A stretch of DNA of 64,000 nt from Hemileia vastatrix (GCA_030280995.1 JASXTE010000001.1:27066106-27130105), one strand, 5' to 3'; counted from the stretch's first letter, positions 12,388-22,680 are shown. Notes: generated by a model not told the origin, from the sequence alone. Made by a program: numbers and translations.

Positions 12388-13184
12388 CTATTCAGTATCA
12401 GAGTGAAAGCTAATAGGATATCCTTTCCAGTCTTCAGGAATGACAAAGCGACGGGGATCGGCGGAGAATCCAAGAATAGTTGATGAGCTGATTTCGTTCA
12501 TTAGCTGACCTATCATTTCTATATGGGTATAGCGAGCTTCAAGTTCAGCGTCAGAAAAAGCTGGTGTGTTAGAGTAGGATAGAGACATAGCATCATATAT
12601 AAGACGAAGTCTGGAAAACATTCACATGGAATGGACAAAGGGTAAAGGAATAGGAGCCCATCCCAGGGAGATGGATTCATTGAAGCCTGAAAAAGAGTCA
12701 GCAGGTAAAGGAAGCATAAGTATAATAAAGGATACTTACTTGCTAATAAGTTTTGTGGGCGCGCTGATGGCAAAGTAATGGTAACCGTGTCAGGAGCAGC
12801 TGCAGTGGAGCCTGAGCGCATAGAAGCATTAGAGCTTGGAGTGGAAGAAGGTGTAGCGCTAGGCTGAATAGATATTTTGCGCCTGGGAAAACTAGGAAGC
12901 AATGGAGATTCATAAGGAACATTATTATTAGTGGAAATAGTGGGACTAGTGGTTGTAGCTATGAGAGCACTACTAGTAGAGCTAGGTGGAAAGCAGATAT
13001 AACCAGCAGGCGGAGGAGTATTCTGGTTTAAAGAGATATTGCAAGTTTTGGGGTATCTAAAGCAATTGTCACAGACAGGTCTAAAGGAGGCATACCCCCG
13101 GGGTTTAGAAAAATTACAATGGAAGTTGTGGCGTTTAAAAAACAAGCACACTTGATCTTTTGGGACGGTACGATATTGAGTCAT
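12388..13184 (-). pseudogene. Antisense gene 1 in element N: Cys-rich (zinc-cluster-like) protein, unknown function
   Basis: Two exons on the minus strand: 13184-12740 and 12686-12388, joined across a 53-bp intron with GTAAGT donor and TTTTTCAG acceptor; the reading phase is kept. About 247 residues. The N-terminus has clustered Cys/His: CLFFKRHNFHCNFSK, then VCDNCFRYPKTC. A Ser/Pro/Thr-rich middle follows, then a C-terminal helix-like part (DAELEARYTHIEMIGQLMNE). One in-frame TGA at 12622-12624 (ATG-TGA-ATG) may be a deaminated CGA. It is a paralogue of the gene at 13618-14665. The Cys pattern suggests metal binding and perhaps nucleic-acid contact; no family was recognised. Confidence 0.65.
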
Positions 13185-13617
13185 AATGTTTGGATGAAAT
13201 AGATCTAGGTTATTAGAAGGGTTATTTATAAGATAACATGGAATTGTAGAGAAGTCACCAGTGTGCCATGTTTGACTTGAGCACTGGATGGTTTCTAAGA
13301 AGATAGGGAAAAATTTTCATCGTAATGAAGGACCCAAGGAAAGGCAAATCTGTCGCAGTCAAGGGAAAGTCATATACTGCGAAGATCTGAAGATTACAAG
13401 AGAGCGCATGCATCTTTGACGCAGGGGAAGTATTTGCTGCTATAGAAAGTAGCAACGATCTCAAGCATTTAGTAGAAGGGTGCTGCTTAGAAAAAGGATG
13501 ATAATTTCTGAAGGCAACTCATCTCGCAGGAAAATTAAGGGAAAATAAAATAATAATATTACAGTTTTTTTACAAGGTAATATACAATTTATAGGTACTA
13601 TATACAAGGAAGATTTT
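13185..13617. other. Gap between the two antisense genes of element N
   Basis: About 430 bases that would be the promoter and leader of antisense gene 1 and the 3' region of antisense gene 2. A minus-strand open frame at 13255-13464 has no recognisable motif and is not called as a gene. Nothing else was seen. Confidence 0.4.
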
Positions 13618-14665
13618 TTAGTATTCTGCGTCCTCAAAGATTGGAACGCAGAAAGCCCAGTCGTAAACAGCCTCTTGCATGTTTTGTTGCAAGATGGTTA
13701 TTAGCTGTTTTTGTTTTCTATACTCGGCGCAAGTATAAACCGGGACTGCCTCAAGGAATCCTTTGACGGAAGTTAGCATGTTGTTCATATGACGCATGGT
13801 CGCATCTTATGGAGCACAGGCGATTTGCTCTGCAAATTCCCAGTTTTGAGACACAGCGGGCTCTTCATCATCAATGTCCGGAGTAGTTTTGATGGGCCAT
13901 TTGTCTGGGATGATGGTGTCAAAGACCGGCTGCATAATTGTCCAGTCAGGGGTGAGTATATGAGGAGTACACTCCGGAATAGGTGTGGTATCCCAGGCGG
14001 GATCTTCTTCCAAGGCTGGAAGGAATAGAGGAACGTTTGGAGGTGGAGGCGTTTCAGCGTAAGGTGTTCCTGGTGCATTCTAAAAGAAACAAAAAAAAAG
14101 AAGAAAATGCTAGGATTAAGAAAGGAAGAAGTAGGAAAAGAAGACTTACGGTACTCTCCTCTGAAAAGAGAGATCTTGGGACAGAAGCAACGCTACTGAG
14201 TGTAGGTTTGCGGTAACCAACCTTAGTTTGTTTGTTACCAGGTGGGGTAGCAGGAGCAGGCGTGGGGTGCTTGATGGTCATTTGACTCATCATGTTAGTA
14301 GTGGAAGCGTTAGGGTTCAGGCGTGCAACGGTGGGTGGCCCATAGTAACTACACTTCTTTTTGTGTGTCTTGCAGTAATTGCATGACTATAAAAAAAAAA
14401 GGGGAAAGAAAAGAAAGGTTAGTAACAACAAGTAAGGAAAGTGAAGATGACTTACAGTGAAGAAATTATTTCCACAATGGGTTTTGGAGAAATGACAAGG
14501 AGTTATGCCATTTTCAATGCAGCGGGTACATCTTGTCCCATCCATCAGTGTTGTTACGGGCGTTGTTGGTGAAGCAGCAGGGGGCTGAGTGCGCACAAAC
14601 TGTCAAATTGCGTCCATGAAGTTGGCGGTAGTTTCAGTGTTAGGATTGGTACTTCTAGTATTCAT
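13618..14665 (-). pseudogene. Antisense gene 2 in element N: Cys-rich (zinc-cluster-like) protein, paralogue of gene 1
   Basis: Three exons on the minus strand: 14665-14456, 14386-14150 and 14079-13618, with introns of 69 and 70 bp (both GTAAGT donors, TAG acceptors) and phase 0 at each junction. About 300 codons. The Cys cluster spans the first intron: RCTRCIENGITPCHFSK, a Cys, then SCNYCKTHKKKC, i.e. two CX2CX6C-like halves resembling fungal zinc clusters. Pro-rich acidic middle; C-terminus MLTSVKGFLEAV to FEDAEY resembles that of gene 1. In-frame stops at 14603-14605 (TGA) and 13807-13809 (TAA) make this copy broken. The spliced antisense structure suggests its own promoter just inside the 3' LTR. 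Confidence 0.68.
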
Positions 14666-14766
14666 TATAAGAAAAGAGGATTACAAATAAGAAGAGAAGA
14701 AGACAGAAGATGGAAGAAGAAAACGCTGCAAGACGCAGGTATTTATGGGCTCCTGGGGACAGTCGC

Positions 14767-14780
14767 GAGTAGAGGGAGGA
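14767..14780 (+). other. Polypurine tract of element N
   Basis: Purine-rich AGTAGAGGGAGGA lies directly before the 3' LTR start, the position of a plus-strand primer. Confidence 0.7.
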
Positions 14781-15990
14781 TGTGGTACGTGCCTCACAGG
14801 TAGCATAATTTTAGACCAATCAGCGCGCGTAGTCCAGGAAGAACAAAGGAAGTTAGTGCAGTAAGAAGTGCTAAAATATAATATGTATTTGCGTGTTTCA
14901 AAGAACAAAGGAAATGGAAGCGCAGATAAGGATTAAGGGTCTGTGCGCTTGGATTTTGTAGCAAGATGTGCCGCACAATGGGGAATTGTGTGTTATTGAT
15001 TTAGGACTGTAAAGCGCTAAAAAATATGGATTTGGACTTTCCAATAATTATGTGTTACACATTAAGAAAAGAGATATGACTTGAGGACGATTCAAGTGCA
15101 TAGTATACTGTACCGCAGCTAGTTGGGTAACTTACTGAAACAGGTAATGAGGGAGGCTAACTAGTTAAGCGAATTGTCAAGACTATGAACCTAGCATTAA
15201 AAAAAGGAGAGTAGGAACTCAATTGCAAAACTACCCAAGAGTCAAGGCGGCTAGGATCAGCATTAGAGTGGGTCAAAACTGAAAATAGCGCTGAAACAAA
15301 AAAAACAAAGGTAGAGTCAAAAACGCATATGTGGAGTATGAGTGAAACAAGTTAATACTAGCGTTAGTAATCATAGGGTATGTTTTAGGAGCCGTAGTTA
15401 TTACAAGGGGTGTACGTAGTTACTAATAGATTAGCTATTGTTTTACTAATATGGCGCTAGAGCCAGCACTGAAGATCCACTAGTGAACTGTGTCTTGAGT
15501 ACTGGAAAAATATAAAAGGGAGGACTATTTGATAGAGAATAGGGAGAAGAGATATATTTATATAAGTAAAATAGAATAGTGAATTAGAGATATTTTCTGA
15601 GTCTTTTATCATTTGTGCGTCTGTGTGTGTATTTCATATAGCATAGTGAAAGAGCGCAACATAGAGAGAATATATAGATTTAGTAGGATTGACTATTATT
15701 AGAGTTATTTTATTGCTATAATAAGGCATATTCAAAGAGAGCGCTTCAAGAGGGAGTAGCTTTGGATATTAGCGCTTATTAAGAATAGAAATATCAAGAT
15801 AGTAATACTTGTTTTCCTGATCTCTAAGACTCATCTCTCATCTTATAAACTTTCTAATCAAATATTAGTGTTACACATTATTGCGCTGTCTTTAAAATAA
15901 GAGTGGCAGGCACTTATTTTTAGAAATTGAAGAGGAGAACCAACCCATCTTGCATTGTGTCTACTGCTTAGTACTTTAGAACAGTCTACA
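14781..15990 (+). repeat. 3' LTR of element N
   Basis: Same 1,210-bp length as the 5' copy, from TGTGGTACGTG to AGTCTACA. It keeps CpG at several places where the 5' copy has CpA or TpG (GTGCGC, AGCGCT, GAGCGC), and the reverse is true at others, so both copies have decayed independently since insertion. Confidence 0.93.
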
Positions 15991-16437
15991 GCGTTTAAGT
16001 ATGAGAAGAAAAGATGGGATAAAGCCCATAAAGAACAAATGATCAAAGAGGGTGATGAAGTCCTTATTTCTACACTACATTTCAATTTAAATGGTAATGT
16101 TAAATTGAAGGATCCATTCATTGGACCATTTGTAGTTAAAAAGATGGTTGGTAACAATGCTGTTGAGGTTATTCTATATTCACCATATGATAGAAAACAT
16201 CCAGTATTTCCTATTTCTCTTATAAAACCATACCATTCTGATGATACTGCTCTATTTCAAAGAAGATCAGGAAGGCATAAACAGCAACCTCAACAAATAG
16301 TTGAAAAGGCAGAAATTGAAAAGATACTTAAAAAGAGACACCTTACTAAAGAAAAGGGAGTTGAGTATCTATTAAGATTTAAAAATAAATCAAGTGAATA
16401 TGACCAGTGGATTCCAGAAAATTAAATCTCAGATCTT
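15991..16437 (+). pseudogene. Element A integrase C-terminus and chromodomain
   Basis: Continues the integrase cut at 4459: FKYEKKRWDKAHKEQM is the counterpart of FEYEKKRWDKSHKEYT in B. After the SH3-like GPF block (DPFIGPFVVKKMVG) comes a chromodomain-like module: EIEKILKKRH, EYLLRFKNKSSEYDQW. Chromodomains in chromoviruses bind histone marks and direct integration to heterochromatin. Ends with TAA after WIPEN; B extends further to LPTLLKKYKKKKP. The segment itself is open for about 145 codons. Confidence 0.85.
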
Positions 16438-16583
16438 AAAAATCTCTTGAAAAAATTTAAATCAAAATAATACTTTTTATTCAGTATTTGTATCATAGAA
16501 AATTTAAAAAAATTTCCATTCACTCCTTACTTTTAATTAAAATGTCTTAACATTTTGTTTATTGTTTTTTTTGGGTGAGGGAG

Positions 16584-16895
16584 TATCAGCCTAGATATCC
16601 ATAGGACTGAGTATTTCATATACTTAAAATAAGATAACCTTAATTACATTAAGCTTATATCTTAAAAATAAGGTTAAAATAATTATATATATGATTATAT
16701 TACATATATATATAATTATTACTCTATTATATAAATTATAGTAGTTTAAATAGCTTATCCATAGCCTAATAATACTTATTAAGGTGTTAATGGAGTCATA
16801 ATATACTTTTCTTAAGTTATATTAAGTAATTATTGACATACATAAGCTTATATGTATACATAAATCTCATATTCAGTGAAATATGCAGTATATTA
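16584..16895 (+). repeat. Element A 3' LTR, first part
   Basis: Begins TATCAGCCTAG after a polypurine tract and is cut at 16895 by Harbinger H1-1. AT-rich and without genes; TGTCAG-type start changed to TATCAG by one G-to-A change. Confidence 0.65.
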
Positions 16896-16978
16896 GGGGG
16901 TATCAATGTTCAGGGATCCGCAATTAGGGATCAGGAATTTTTTTTTCCGGGATCAGACATTATTAATTGCGGAAGATT

Positions 16979-17010
16979 CTTATCCACTAGCCCCGGGGCT
17001 AGTGGATAAG
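16979..17010. repeat. Subterminal perfect palindrome of H1-1
   Basis: TTATCCACTAGCCCC is followed directly by its complement GGGGCTAGTGGATAA. The same palindrome, weakened by CpG loss, occurs at about 58893-58922 (H1-3) and 58760-58790 (H1-2). A likely transposase-binding or hairpin site near the terminus. Confidence 0.75.
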
Positions 17011-17274
17011 GAATCCACGATAATGCATTATCCCGCCTCTTATACCCCAATTTCCATTCCTAATTCCTGATCCCAAACTCATCTCATCCATGATGGATTT
17101 GCAAGAAAGTCACATGACTCATAATTGCTGATGCCATCCTTAAGTCTTTCCTCACTCTATGCTACTTAATTTTGATGGCAAACACTTAAGTTTTTTTTCT
17201 ATCTACACACCTCAACTGCAAATTTGGCGGTGAATTCCCACTTCCCTCATCACTTAACCCTTCCACCGGCAACA

Positions 17275-18534
17275 ATGAAACACCTCTCTACTAGGAAGCT
17301 ACTTCACTCAACAATGAATGCTATCACTTTTCTTTTAGTTCTTTACTATAAATCTGACTCTGATTTGGAAGATGCTTTAGCTTATATGTGTTTTCTTTCC
17401 AAAAAGCGTTAAATCATCACCAGGGGGCCAAATCTTTATCATGATCCCCGATATGATCTGGCCTCCATTCTCAACATTCCTCATTTAAACTTCACGCAAC
17501 TTTTTAGAACTTCTCCCAATTCTTTCTTCAAACTTTATCAACTCATTTCTGAACATCCTATCTTCCATAACAATTCTCATAACAAACAGCGTAATCCTGC
17601 CATCCAACTTGCTGTTGCTCTATGTCGCTTTGGCTCAAATGGAAATGGTGCTTCCGTAAAACGTTTGGATAATCTCTTTAACATAGAATATGATACTGTG
17701 ATATTATACACCAAGCGCTGTATGATTACTATCCTTTCCCTCAAGTCTCAAAATCTTGCTTGGCCAACTCCAGAACAGCGACTTGAATCCTCTCAAGTAA
17801 TGCAAGCTGAAGGTTTCCCTGGCTGTATAGGTTTTGTTGATGACACAGCCATCCCTTTGAGTCAAAAGCCTGCTCATGATGGCAACCATTATTTTGATCG
17901 CAAAAAAAGGTTTCTTCAAAATCTCCTCCAAGTTCTCATCTTTCACAATCTAACTTTTTATCTTCTTTCTAGATACTCTATTGCCATTCAACTTGTATGA
18001 AATGTCAATAAAAAATTTATTGCTTTTCACAGTGGCTGCCCTGTATCATGTCATGACTCTTCTGTCTTCCAAAGAATGAGTATTTCTCAATCCCCTGACT
18101 CATACTTTGACAAATCTCAGTACCTCCTTGCAGACTCAGCATATGCAAGTGGAAAGTACATTATACCTGCTTTCTGTGGTGCAACTTCAGAAAATGACCC
18201 CAAAACTAAATTTAATTATCACCTTGCACAATCAAGAGTACAAATTGAACATGCTATAGGTATTTTAAAGGGACAATTTTCTAGTCTTCGGGAGCTCAGA
18301 ATCCGATTTCAAAAAAAATTGGAGATCAAAACTGCAAATCATTGGATCTTGACTTGTGTAATACTCCACAATATTCTAGCTGTTTTAAAGGATGAGTGGA
18401 ATGATCTTTATGAAGAAGAGGATCCTGAACCACCACCGGCACTCCCCTCCCTTGATTCACAAATCATTCAATCAACCGGCATACGCCCCATTATAATGCC
18501 AATTACTCTCCAACATTTCTCTTCACCCTTTTAA
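17275..18534 (+). pseudogene. H1-1 transposase (DDE_4, PIF/Harbinger, HARBI1-like)
   Basis: Catalyses cut-and-paste transposition. Blocks in order: helix-turn-helix-like LAVALCRFGSNGNG, the first catalytic Asp in GFVDDTAIPLS (GFVDGT in other copies), YFDRKKR, a 63-bp intron (17910-17972, TTTCTAG acceptor), YSIAIQLV, the second Asp in GCPVSCHDSSVF, LLADSAY, and the Glu in VQIEHAIGILKGQF, then CVILHNIL. DDE residues are retained. Stops at about 17410 (KKR-TAA) and 17998 (QLV-TGA, where H1-3 has Cys) break the frame. ATG 17275 (MKHLSTRK) matches the other copies. About 400 residues, normal for the family. Confidence 0.85.
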
Positions 18535-18990
18535 TTTTTAATTTTTATGTTTTCATACTTTCCAAATGTCCTCTTTGTGTACTTTAATCACTTGGTTTTG
18601 TATTTTGGTTTGTTGCATATTCATTTTTTTTTTTGAATTTACGGTGAATATCTTTTTTTTGGATGGCTCATTGGTTTTCTTTCACCTCCTCAACATGAAA
18701 TCACATATTTTCTTATATCACATATTTTGTCAGTGATTTTTTTTTTCATTCATTACTCATATCCTTTTCATCCTCTCCTCAAACATCCCTCAAATATTTT
18801 GGTTGCATTTATTTTCTCAACTCAACTCACCAGGTAGGTCATTTTTTTTCTTGGTTTTTTATTTGCTAATCATGATTTTTTTTTTTTTGCTTTTTTTTTT
18901 TTTTTTTATGTAAGTGCTTCATTTATTTTTGTTCTAGGGTAAACTAATTTTTTTTTTCTCTCTTTTTTCTCTTTTTTCTTGTTTTTTTTT
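18535..18990 (+). other. H1-1 T-rich spacer with splice-like signals
   Basis: Transposase 3' region. Contains the conserved block TGGATGGCTCATTGGTTTTC and CACCAGGTAGGTCA. The same block is found at 55110-54870 (-), 32230-31990 (-) and 60960-61230. CAGGTAGGT or CAGGTAAGT is conserved in all, which suggests a real splice donor for a leader exon of the oxygenase gene. Confidence 0.45.
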
Positions 18991-19720
18991 TCTCTCCTTC
19001 ACCTCTCTTTATCATCCTCAAGGCCCCCCTTTTTCCCTCTCTTTACCTGTCTCAAGACCCCCCTTTCCCCCCTCTTTAGGTCCCTCATCACCCCCCCTTC
19101 CCCTCTTTTTAGGTGCTTCAATACTCCCCCTTCCCCTCTCTTTATGTCCCTCAAACCCCTACCCCTTCCCCTCTCTTTATGTCCCTCAAACCCCTTTCCC
19201 TTCACCTCTCTTTTGCCACCTCAAACCCCCCCTTTCCCTCTCTTTAGGCGCCTCAAACACCCCCCCTTCCCCCCCTACCCACTCCCTTACCTCCTCCTCT
19301 ACCCCCCCCCCCCTCCTTCTTAATGAACAATCGTTACCGATCGTTCATTAAGAAGGAGCGGGGGGGTGGGTAGAGGAGGAGGTAAGGGAGTGGGTAGGGG
19401 TAAGGGGAGTGGAAGGGGGGGAGGAAAGATGTTAAGGGGGGGGGAAAGGGGGGTTTGAGGCGGCTAAAGAGAGGGGAATGGGGGGGGTTTGAGGCGGCTA
19501 AAGAGAGGTGAAGGGGGGTGGTTGGGAGATATAAAGAAGGGTAAAGGGGGGGATTAAGGTAACTAAGGGAGGGGATTTGGGGGGGGAATTTTGAGGGGGT
19601 TTGAGGAAATTAAGCAGGGGTATTCAGGGGGTTTTTGAGGCAGGCAAGGAGAGGATTTGAGGGGACTGTTGAGGCAAGGAGGGAGGGATTTGTAAGGGGA
19701 TTTCACATAAATAAAGGAGT
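18990..19720. repeat. Large purine/pyrimidine inverted repeat inside H1-1
   Basis: A C/T-rich left arm (about 19000-19320) of repeated units like CTCTCTTTATGTCCCTCAAA is followed by the hairpin CTTCTTAATGAAC...GTTCATTAAGAAG and a G/A-rich right arm (about 19345-19690) with units like GTTTGAGGCGGCTAAAGAGA. The right arm is the inverted copy of the left. Such tracts can form cruciform or triplex DNA. The long Pro/Ser- and Lys/Gly-rich open frames here are by-products of composition. Confidence 0.8.
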
Positions 19721-20349
19721 TGAATAGGGGACAATTATGGAAGATAAAGAGGGGTTACCTACTTTCAAATAAATATACTAACAAATTTTTTTTTGTAAAT
19801 TTGATTAATTTTTTAATTTTTTTGGCTGGAAGTATTATAGAAATAAAAAAATTTCTTTCTGTTAAGGACTGTCCCTCTTATTTCCAAATCCAAAGAGGTT
19901 TTTAAATTAAAAATTAATTTTTCTTGTAAATAATTTTTTGGTTTTTTTTTTATTTTAATAATTTTTTTGTTTTTTATTTTGATTTTACTGATTTTTTTTT
20001 TTTTTTCAGGATCTTGTGAGAAGTTTTTTAATAACCAATCTTCAGGTTCACTTTTATTTTTTATTTTTTATTTTTTTTTAATTTAATTTTTACTGAAATT
20101 TTCTTTTTTGAATGAATTTAATTATTAATTTTTTTTTATAAAATTTTGCTTTTATTGTGTTTTTTAAAATAAAACCTCAGGTTTTTTTTTTATAAATTTT
20201 TTTTTTGGAAAATTTTTTACTGATTTTTTGGTTTTTTTTTTTCAATTTTATTTTTCAAATAAAAAAAACAGCTTTTTTTATTATTAGGTAGGAATTTTTT
20301 TTTAAAAAAAATAGAGTTGAAATTTTATTGACAATTAATTTTTTTTTCA
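19721..20349 (+). other. H1-1 poly-T-rich stretch before the oxygenase gene
   Basis: Runs of T broken by A-rich patches, ending TTTTTTTTCAG immediately before the ATG region at 20360. It looks like a long 5' intron with a polypyrimidine tract and 3' splice site. No gene seen. Confidence 0.4.
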
Positions 20350-20359
20350 GATCAAAAAA

Positions 20360-21934
20360 ATGTCTTCTTCTTCTGATTCACCCCTTACTTCTCTATTATC
20401 TTCATCTTTATCTTCTTTATCATCTTCATCTTTATCATCTCTATCATCTTCTTCGAAATCAACATCCATACAATCATCTTCTAAATCATCAAAAAAAAAT
20501 TATCTTCTTTATCATCTTCATCTTTATCATCTCTATCATCTTCTTCGAAATCAACATCCATACAATCATCTTCTAAATCATCAAAAAAAAATTATCTTCT
20601 TTATCATCTTCATCTATATCATCTCTATCATCTTCTTTGAAATCAACATCCATACAATCATCTTCTAAATCATCAAAAAAAAATTATCTTCTTTATCATC
20701 TTCATCTTTATCATCTCTATCATCTTCTTCAAAATCAACTTCCATACAATCATCTTCTAAATCATCAAAAAAAAATAATGATAATCAGTCTCATAAGAAG
20801 AAAAGATATCTGAAAAAAAAAATTCTTCATCTAAATCATCAAAAAAATTTAAAGAGAATCAGTCTCATTAGAAGAAAAGATATCTGAAAAAAAAAATTCT
20901 CTGTGAAAGTTATTTTCGTCATATCCCAAACATTATTTTTCATAAAACTAAAGTAGATTAAAAAAATCAATATCCTAAAAAATTACCAGAAGATATCAAA
21001 TATCTAACTGAATTTGGAGATGATCGAGTTGTTGCAGTTATCAGTAATTCTTATAAGGCTCAATTCATATTGGAAGTTCATTCATTTGATGGTGTAAAAG
21101 ATGAAGCTTTTAATCAACAATTGGATCTTATCATAACTCTTTATCAAATGGCTTTGGTTCAATTACCTATAAGGAATACAAATTTTTTGGGTGGTATCAT
21201 GATTGGATTTGGTTGGAGACCAGGTTTTGTTAAAGGATATTCTCTTGGTATGTCTAAAAATTTTTTTCCATTCTTAATATCATTTCACTTATTTCATTTA
21301 TATAGGCATATATTCGTTGGTCAAGAATATCACTAAAGCTCATAAAGATGAAGATTTTCACTTATGGGACACTCTACCTTGCTTTAACTCTTTTCTTGCT
21401 CTTCAACTCAAATAGCTCTGTAATAAAGCATTTGAAAAAAATCATGAACTAGCAACCAAAGTTGGAATACCAAATTGGTGTGACTCCAAATGGGAAGATA
21501 TCAGCCACAAATATCTTTTATTTTCTAATGTTATTATCACTCATTCTGGATTCCACAATAGGATTCATATCGATAGGAATGATGCCAATTTTCTTACTTT
21601 TGGTATATTCTCATATATCAATCCGATAACTGGCCACCCAATACCATCTCCAGCTAAAAGCAAAGGACATGGCTTATATTTTCCAGACCACCGATGCATC
21701 ATTGATTTTGGTTTGGGAAATGGTATCATCGAAACTATTTGGAATTCTTCTAAGGATAATCATCAAACAACCAAAGCTCCTCCTGGTTTGGAATCCTGTC
21801 AAGATTTGACACATTTTGGTTGCTCATTTCAAATCAGTCATAAGTTGATTCAAAGAATCAATAAGGTAAAGAAAGAAGGTAAAGTTATTCGATTTAAAAA
21901 AACTTTATCTAGATCCAAAAAGTATGGGGATTAG
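20360..21934 (+). pseudogene. TET/JBP-like 2OG-Fe(II) oxygenase, copy 1 (in H1-1)
   Basis: Related to fungal Tet-like oxygenases, which oxidise 5-methylcytosine in characterised members. N-terminus: Ser-rich, built from 92-bp repeats. Core: FGDDRVVAVIS, GGIMIGFGWRPGFVKGYSLG, then a 58-bp intron (21248-21305, GTATGT...TATATAG), IYSLVKNITK, ITHSGFHNRIHIDRND with the metal-binding HxD (HID), TFGIFSYINPITG, GHGLYFPDHRCIIDFG, IIETIWNSSKDNHQTT with the distal His, and THFGCSFQIS. C-terminus basic, stop after SKKYGD. In-frame stops at 20959-20961 (TAA) and 21413-21415 (TAG), plus frame changes from the repeats, make this copy formally broken, although the catalytic residues are kept. Convergent with ORF2. 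Confidence 0.78.
20404..20775 (+). repeat. 92-bp tandem repeat in the oxygenase N-terminal region
   Basis: Four copies with a period of exactly 92 bp (anchor AACATCCATACAATC at 20461, 20553, 20645; a variant at 20737). Units are nearly identical and encode Ser-rich peptide in one frame. Because 92 is not divisible by 3, each unit shifts the reading frame. Confidence 0.9.
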
Positions 21935-22680
21935 AGTTGTCATCGAAAATTTTACATTTTTTCATAAATTTTAAATAAATATTTTTTATATATCAGTTTG
22001 CTCAAGTAATGTGATGAGCCAACAACCTTTGGTTGTATAACAGGTAATCATGATAACATTTATTTGTTTCATGGGGTTCCTCTTGCCTATACCTGTGGAA
22101 AGTCCCAAACTTTTGTTTCTTGACTTGGTCTGCATTTTGGCTTGAGGAATTGTCATTACTTTAAACTAGGGAAATTGATATATATTAGATATTTATTTAA
22201 TAATTTATGTAATTATATTAAATTTAGATGACTTCCACCCCTTACTTCAATAAAATGCAGGGGGGGGGGTATTGCCAAATTTTCAAATCTGACATGTGAA
22301 ATTGATGACTTAGAAAAATTTTGGTGATACCCACCCCTTGCTTCAATAAAATGCAGGGGAGAGTATCGCCAATTTTTTTAAACAGATATAGAATTTTTTT
22401 GACTTGTAAATATTTTGGTGAAATTTTTTTGGTGATACCCGTCCCTTACTTCAATAAAATCCATGGGGGGTTTTGCCAAAATTTCTTATAAGACTTGTGA
22501 AATTCTTGACATGTAAGAATTTTTGGGATACCGGTAAAATGCAGGGGGTAGTAAAGCCAAATTTTCATATAAGACTTTCAAGATTCATGAAATGAAAAAA
22601 TTTTTGTGATACCCACCCCTTACTTCAAAAAAATCCAGGGGTGGGGGATTGTCAAATTTTCAAAGGAGACTTGAAAATTT
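21935..22680 (+). repeat. H1-1 tandem repeats of about 105 bp between oxygenase and ORF2
   Basis: After the oxygenase stop come about 280 bp of non-coding sequence, then about five degenerate units from 22225 containing CACCCCTTACTTCAATAAAA and TGCAGGGGGGG, with ATTTTCAAATCTGAC between. Related units occur at 61440-61890, at 30000-30175 (inverted) and weakly at 52600-52690 (inverted). They contain AATAAAA and may act as the convergent 3' ends of the two genes. Confidence 0.75.

Larger units (their letters stand above)
4460..15990 (+). mobile_element. Ty3/Gypsy retrotransposon N nested in element A
   Basis: Two equal 1,210-bp LTRs (TGTGGTA...TCTACA) bracket a primer-binding site, a gag-pro frame, a pol region and an antisense two-gene segment. 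The insertion splits A: upstream AAG-GCAT, downstream GCGT-TTAAG, which implies a 4-bp duplication GCAT/GCGT (4456-4459, 15991-15994) with one CpG/CpA difference. A 5-bp GCATT reading with the LTR starting GTGG is also possible. By eye the LTRs differ at about 50 positions (about 4%), many of them CpG against TpG or CpA. Gene order with RNase H before integrase fits Ty3/Gypsy. Confidence 0.92.

Noticed and set aside
13255..13464. A third antisense gene in element N
   Set aside because: No Cys cluster, no match to the two paralogues, and no splice pattern; left as spacer.
18979..19323. Open frames rich in Pro/Ser/Leu (plus) and Lys/Gly/Arg (minus)
   Set aside because: They follow from the C/T-rich arm of the palindrome; no start context, no homology between H1 copies at protein level. 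The same holds for 54271-54853.
20328..20668. His/Leu/Tyr-rich frames over the 92-bp repeats
   Set aside because: Alternate frames of the same array; the Ser-rich frame from 20360 has the best start and continuity, and the others lead nowhere.
22225..22680. CRISPR-like array
   Set aside because: Units of about 105 bp are degenerate throughout, without constant repeats and unique spacers, and lie in a eukaryotic transposon.
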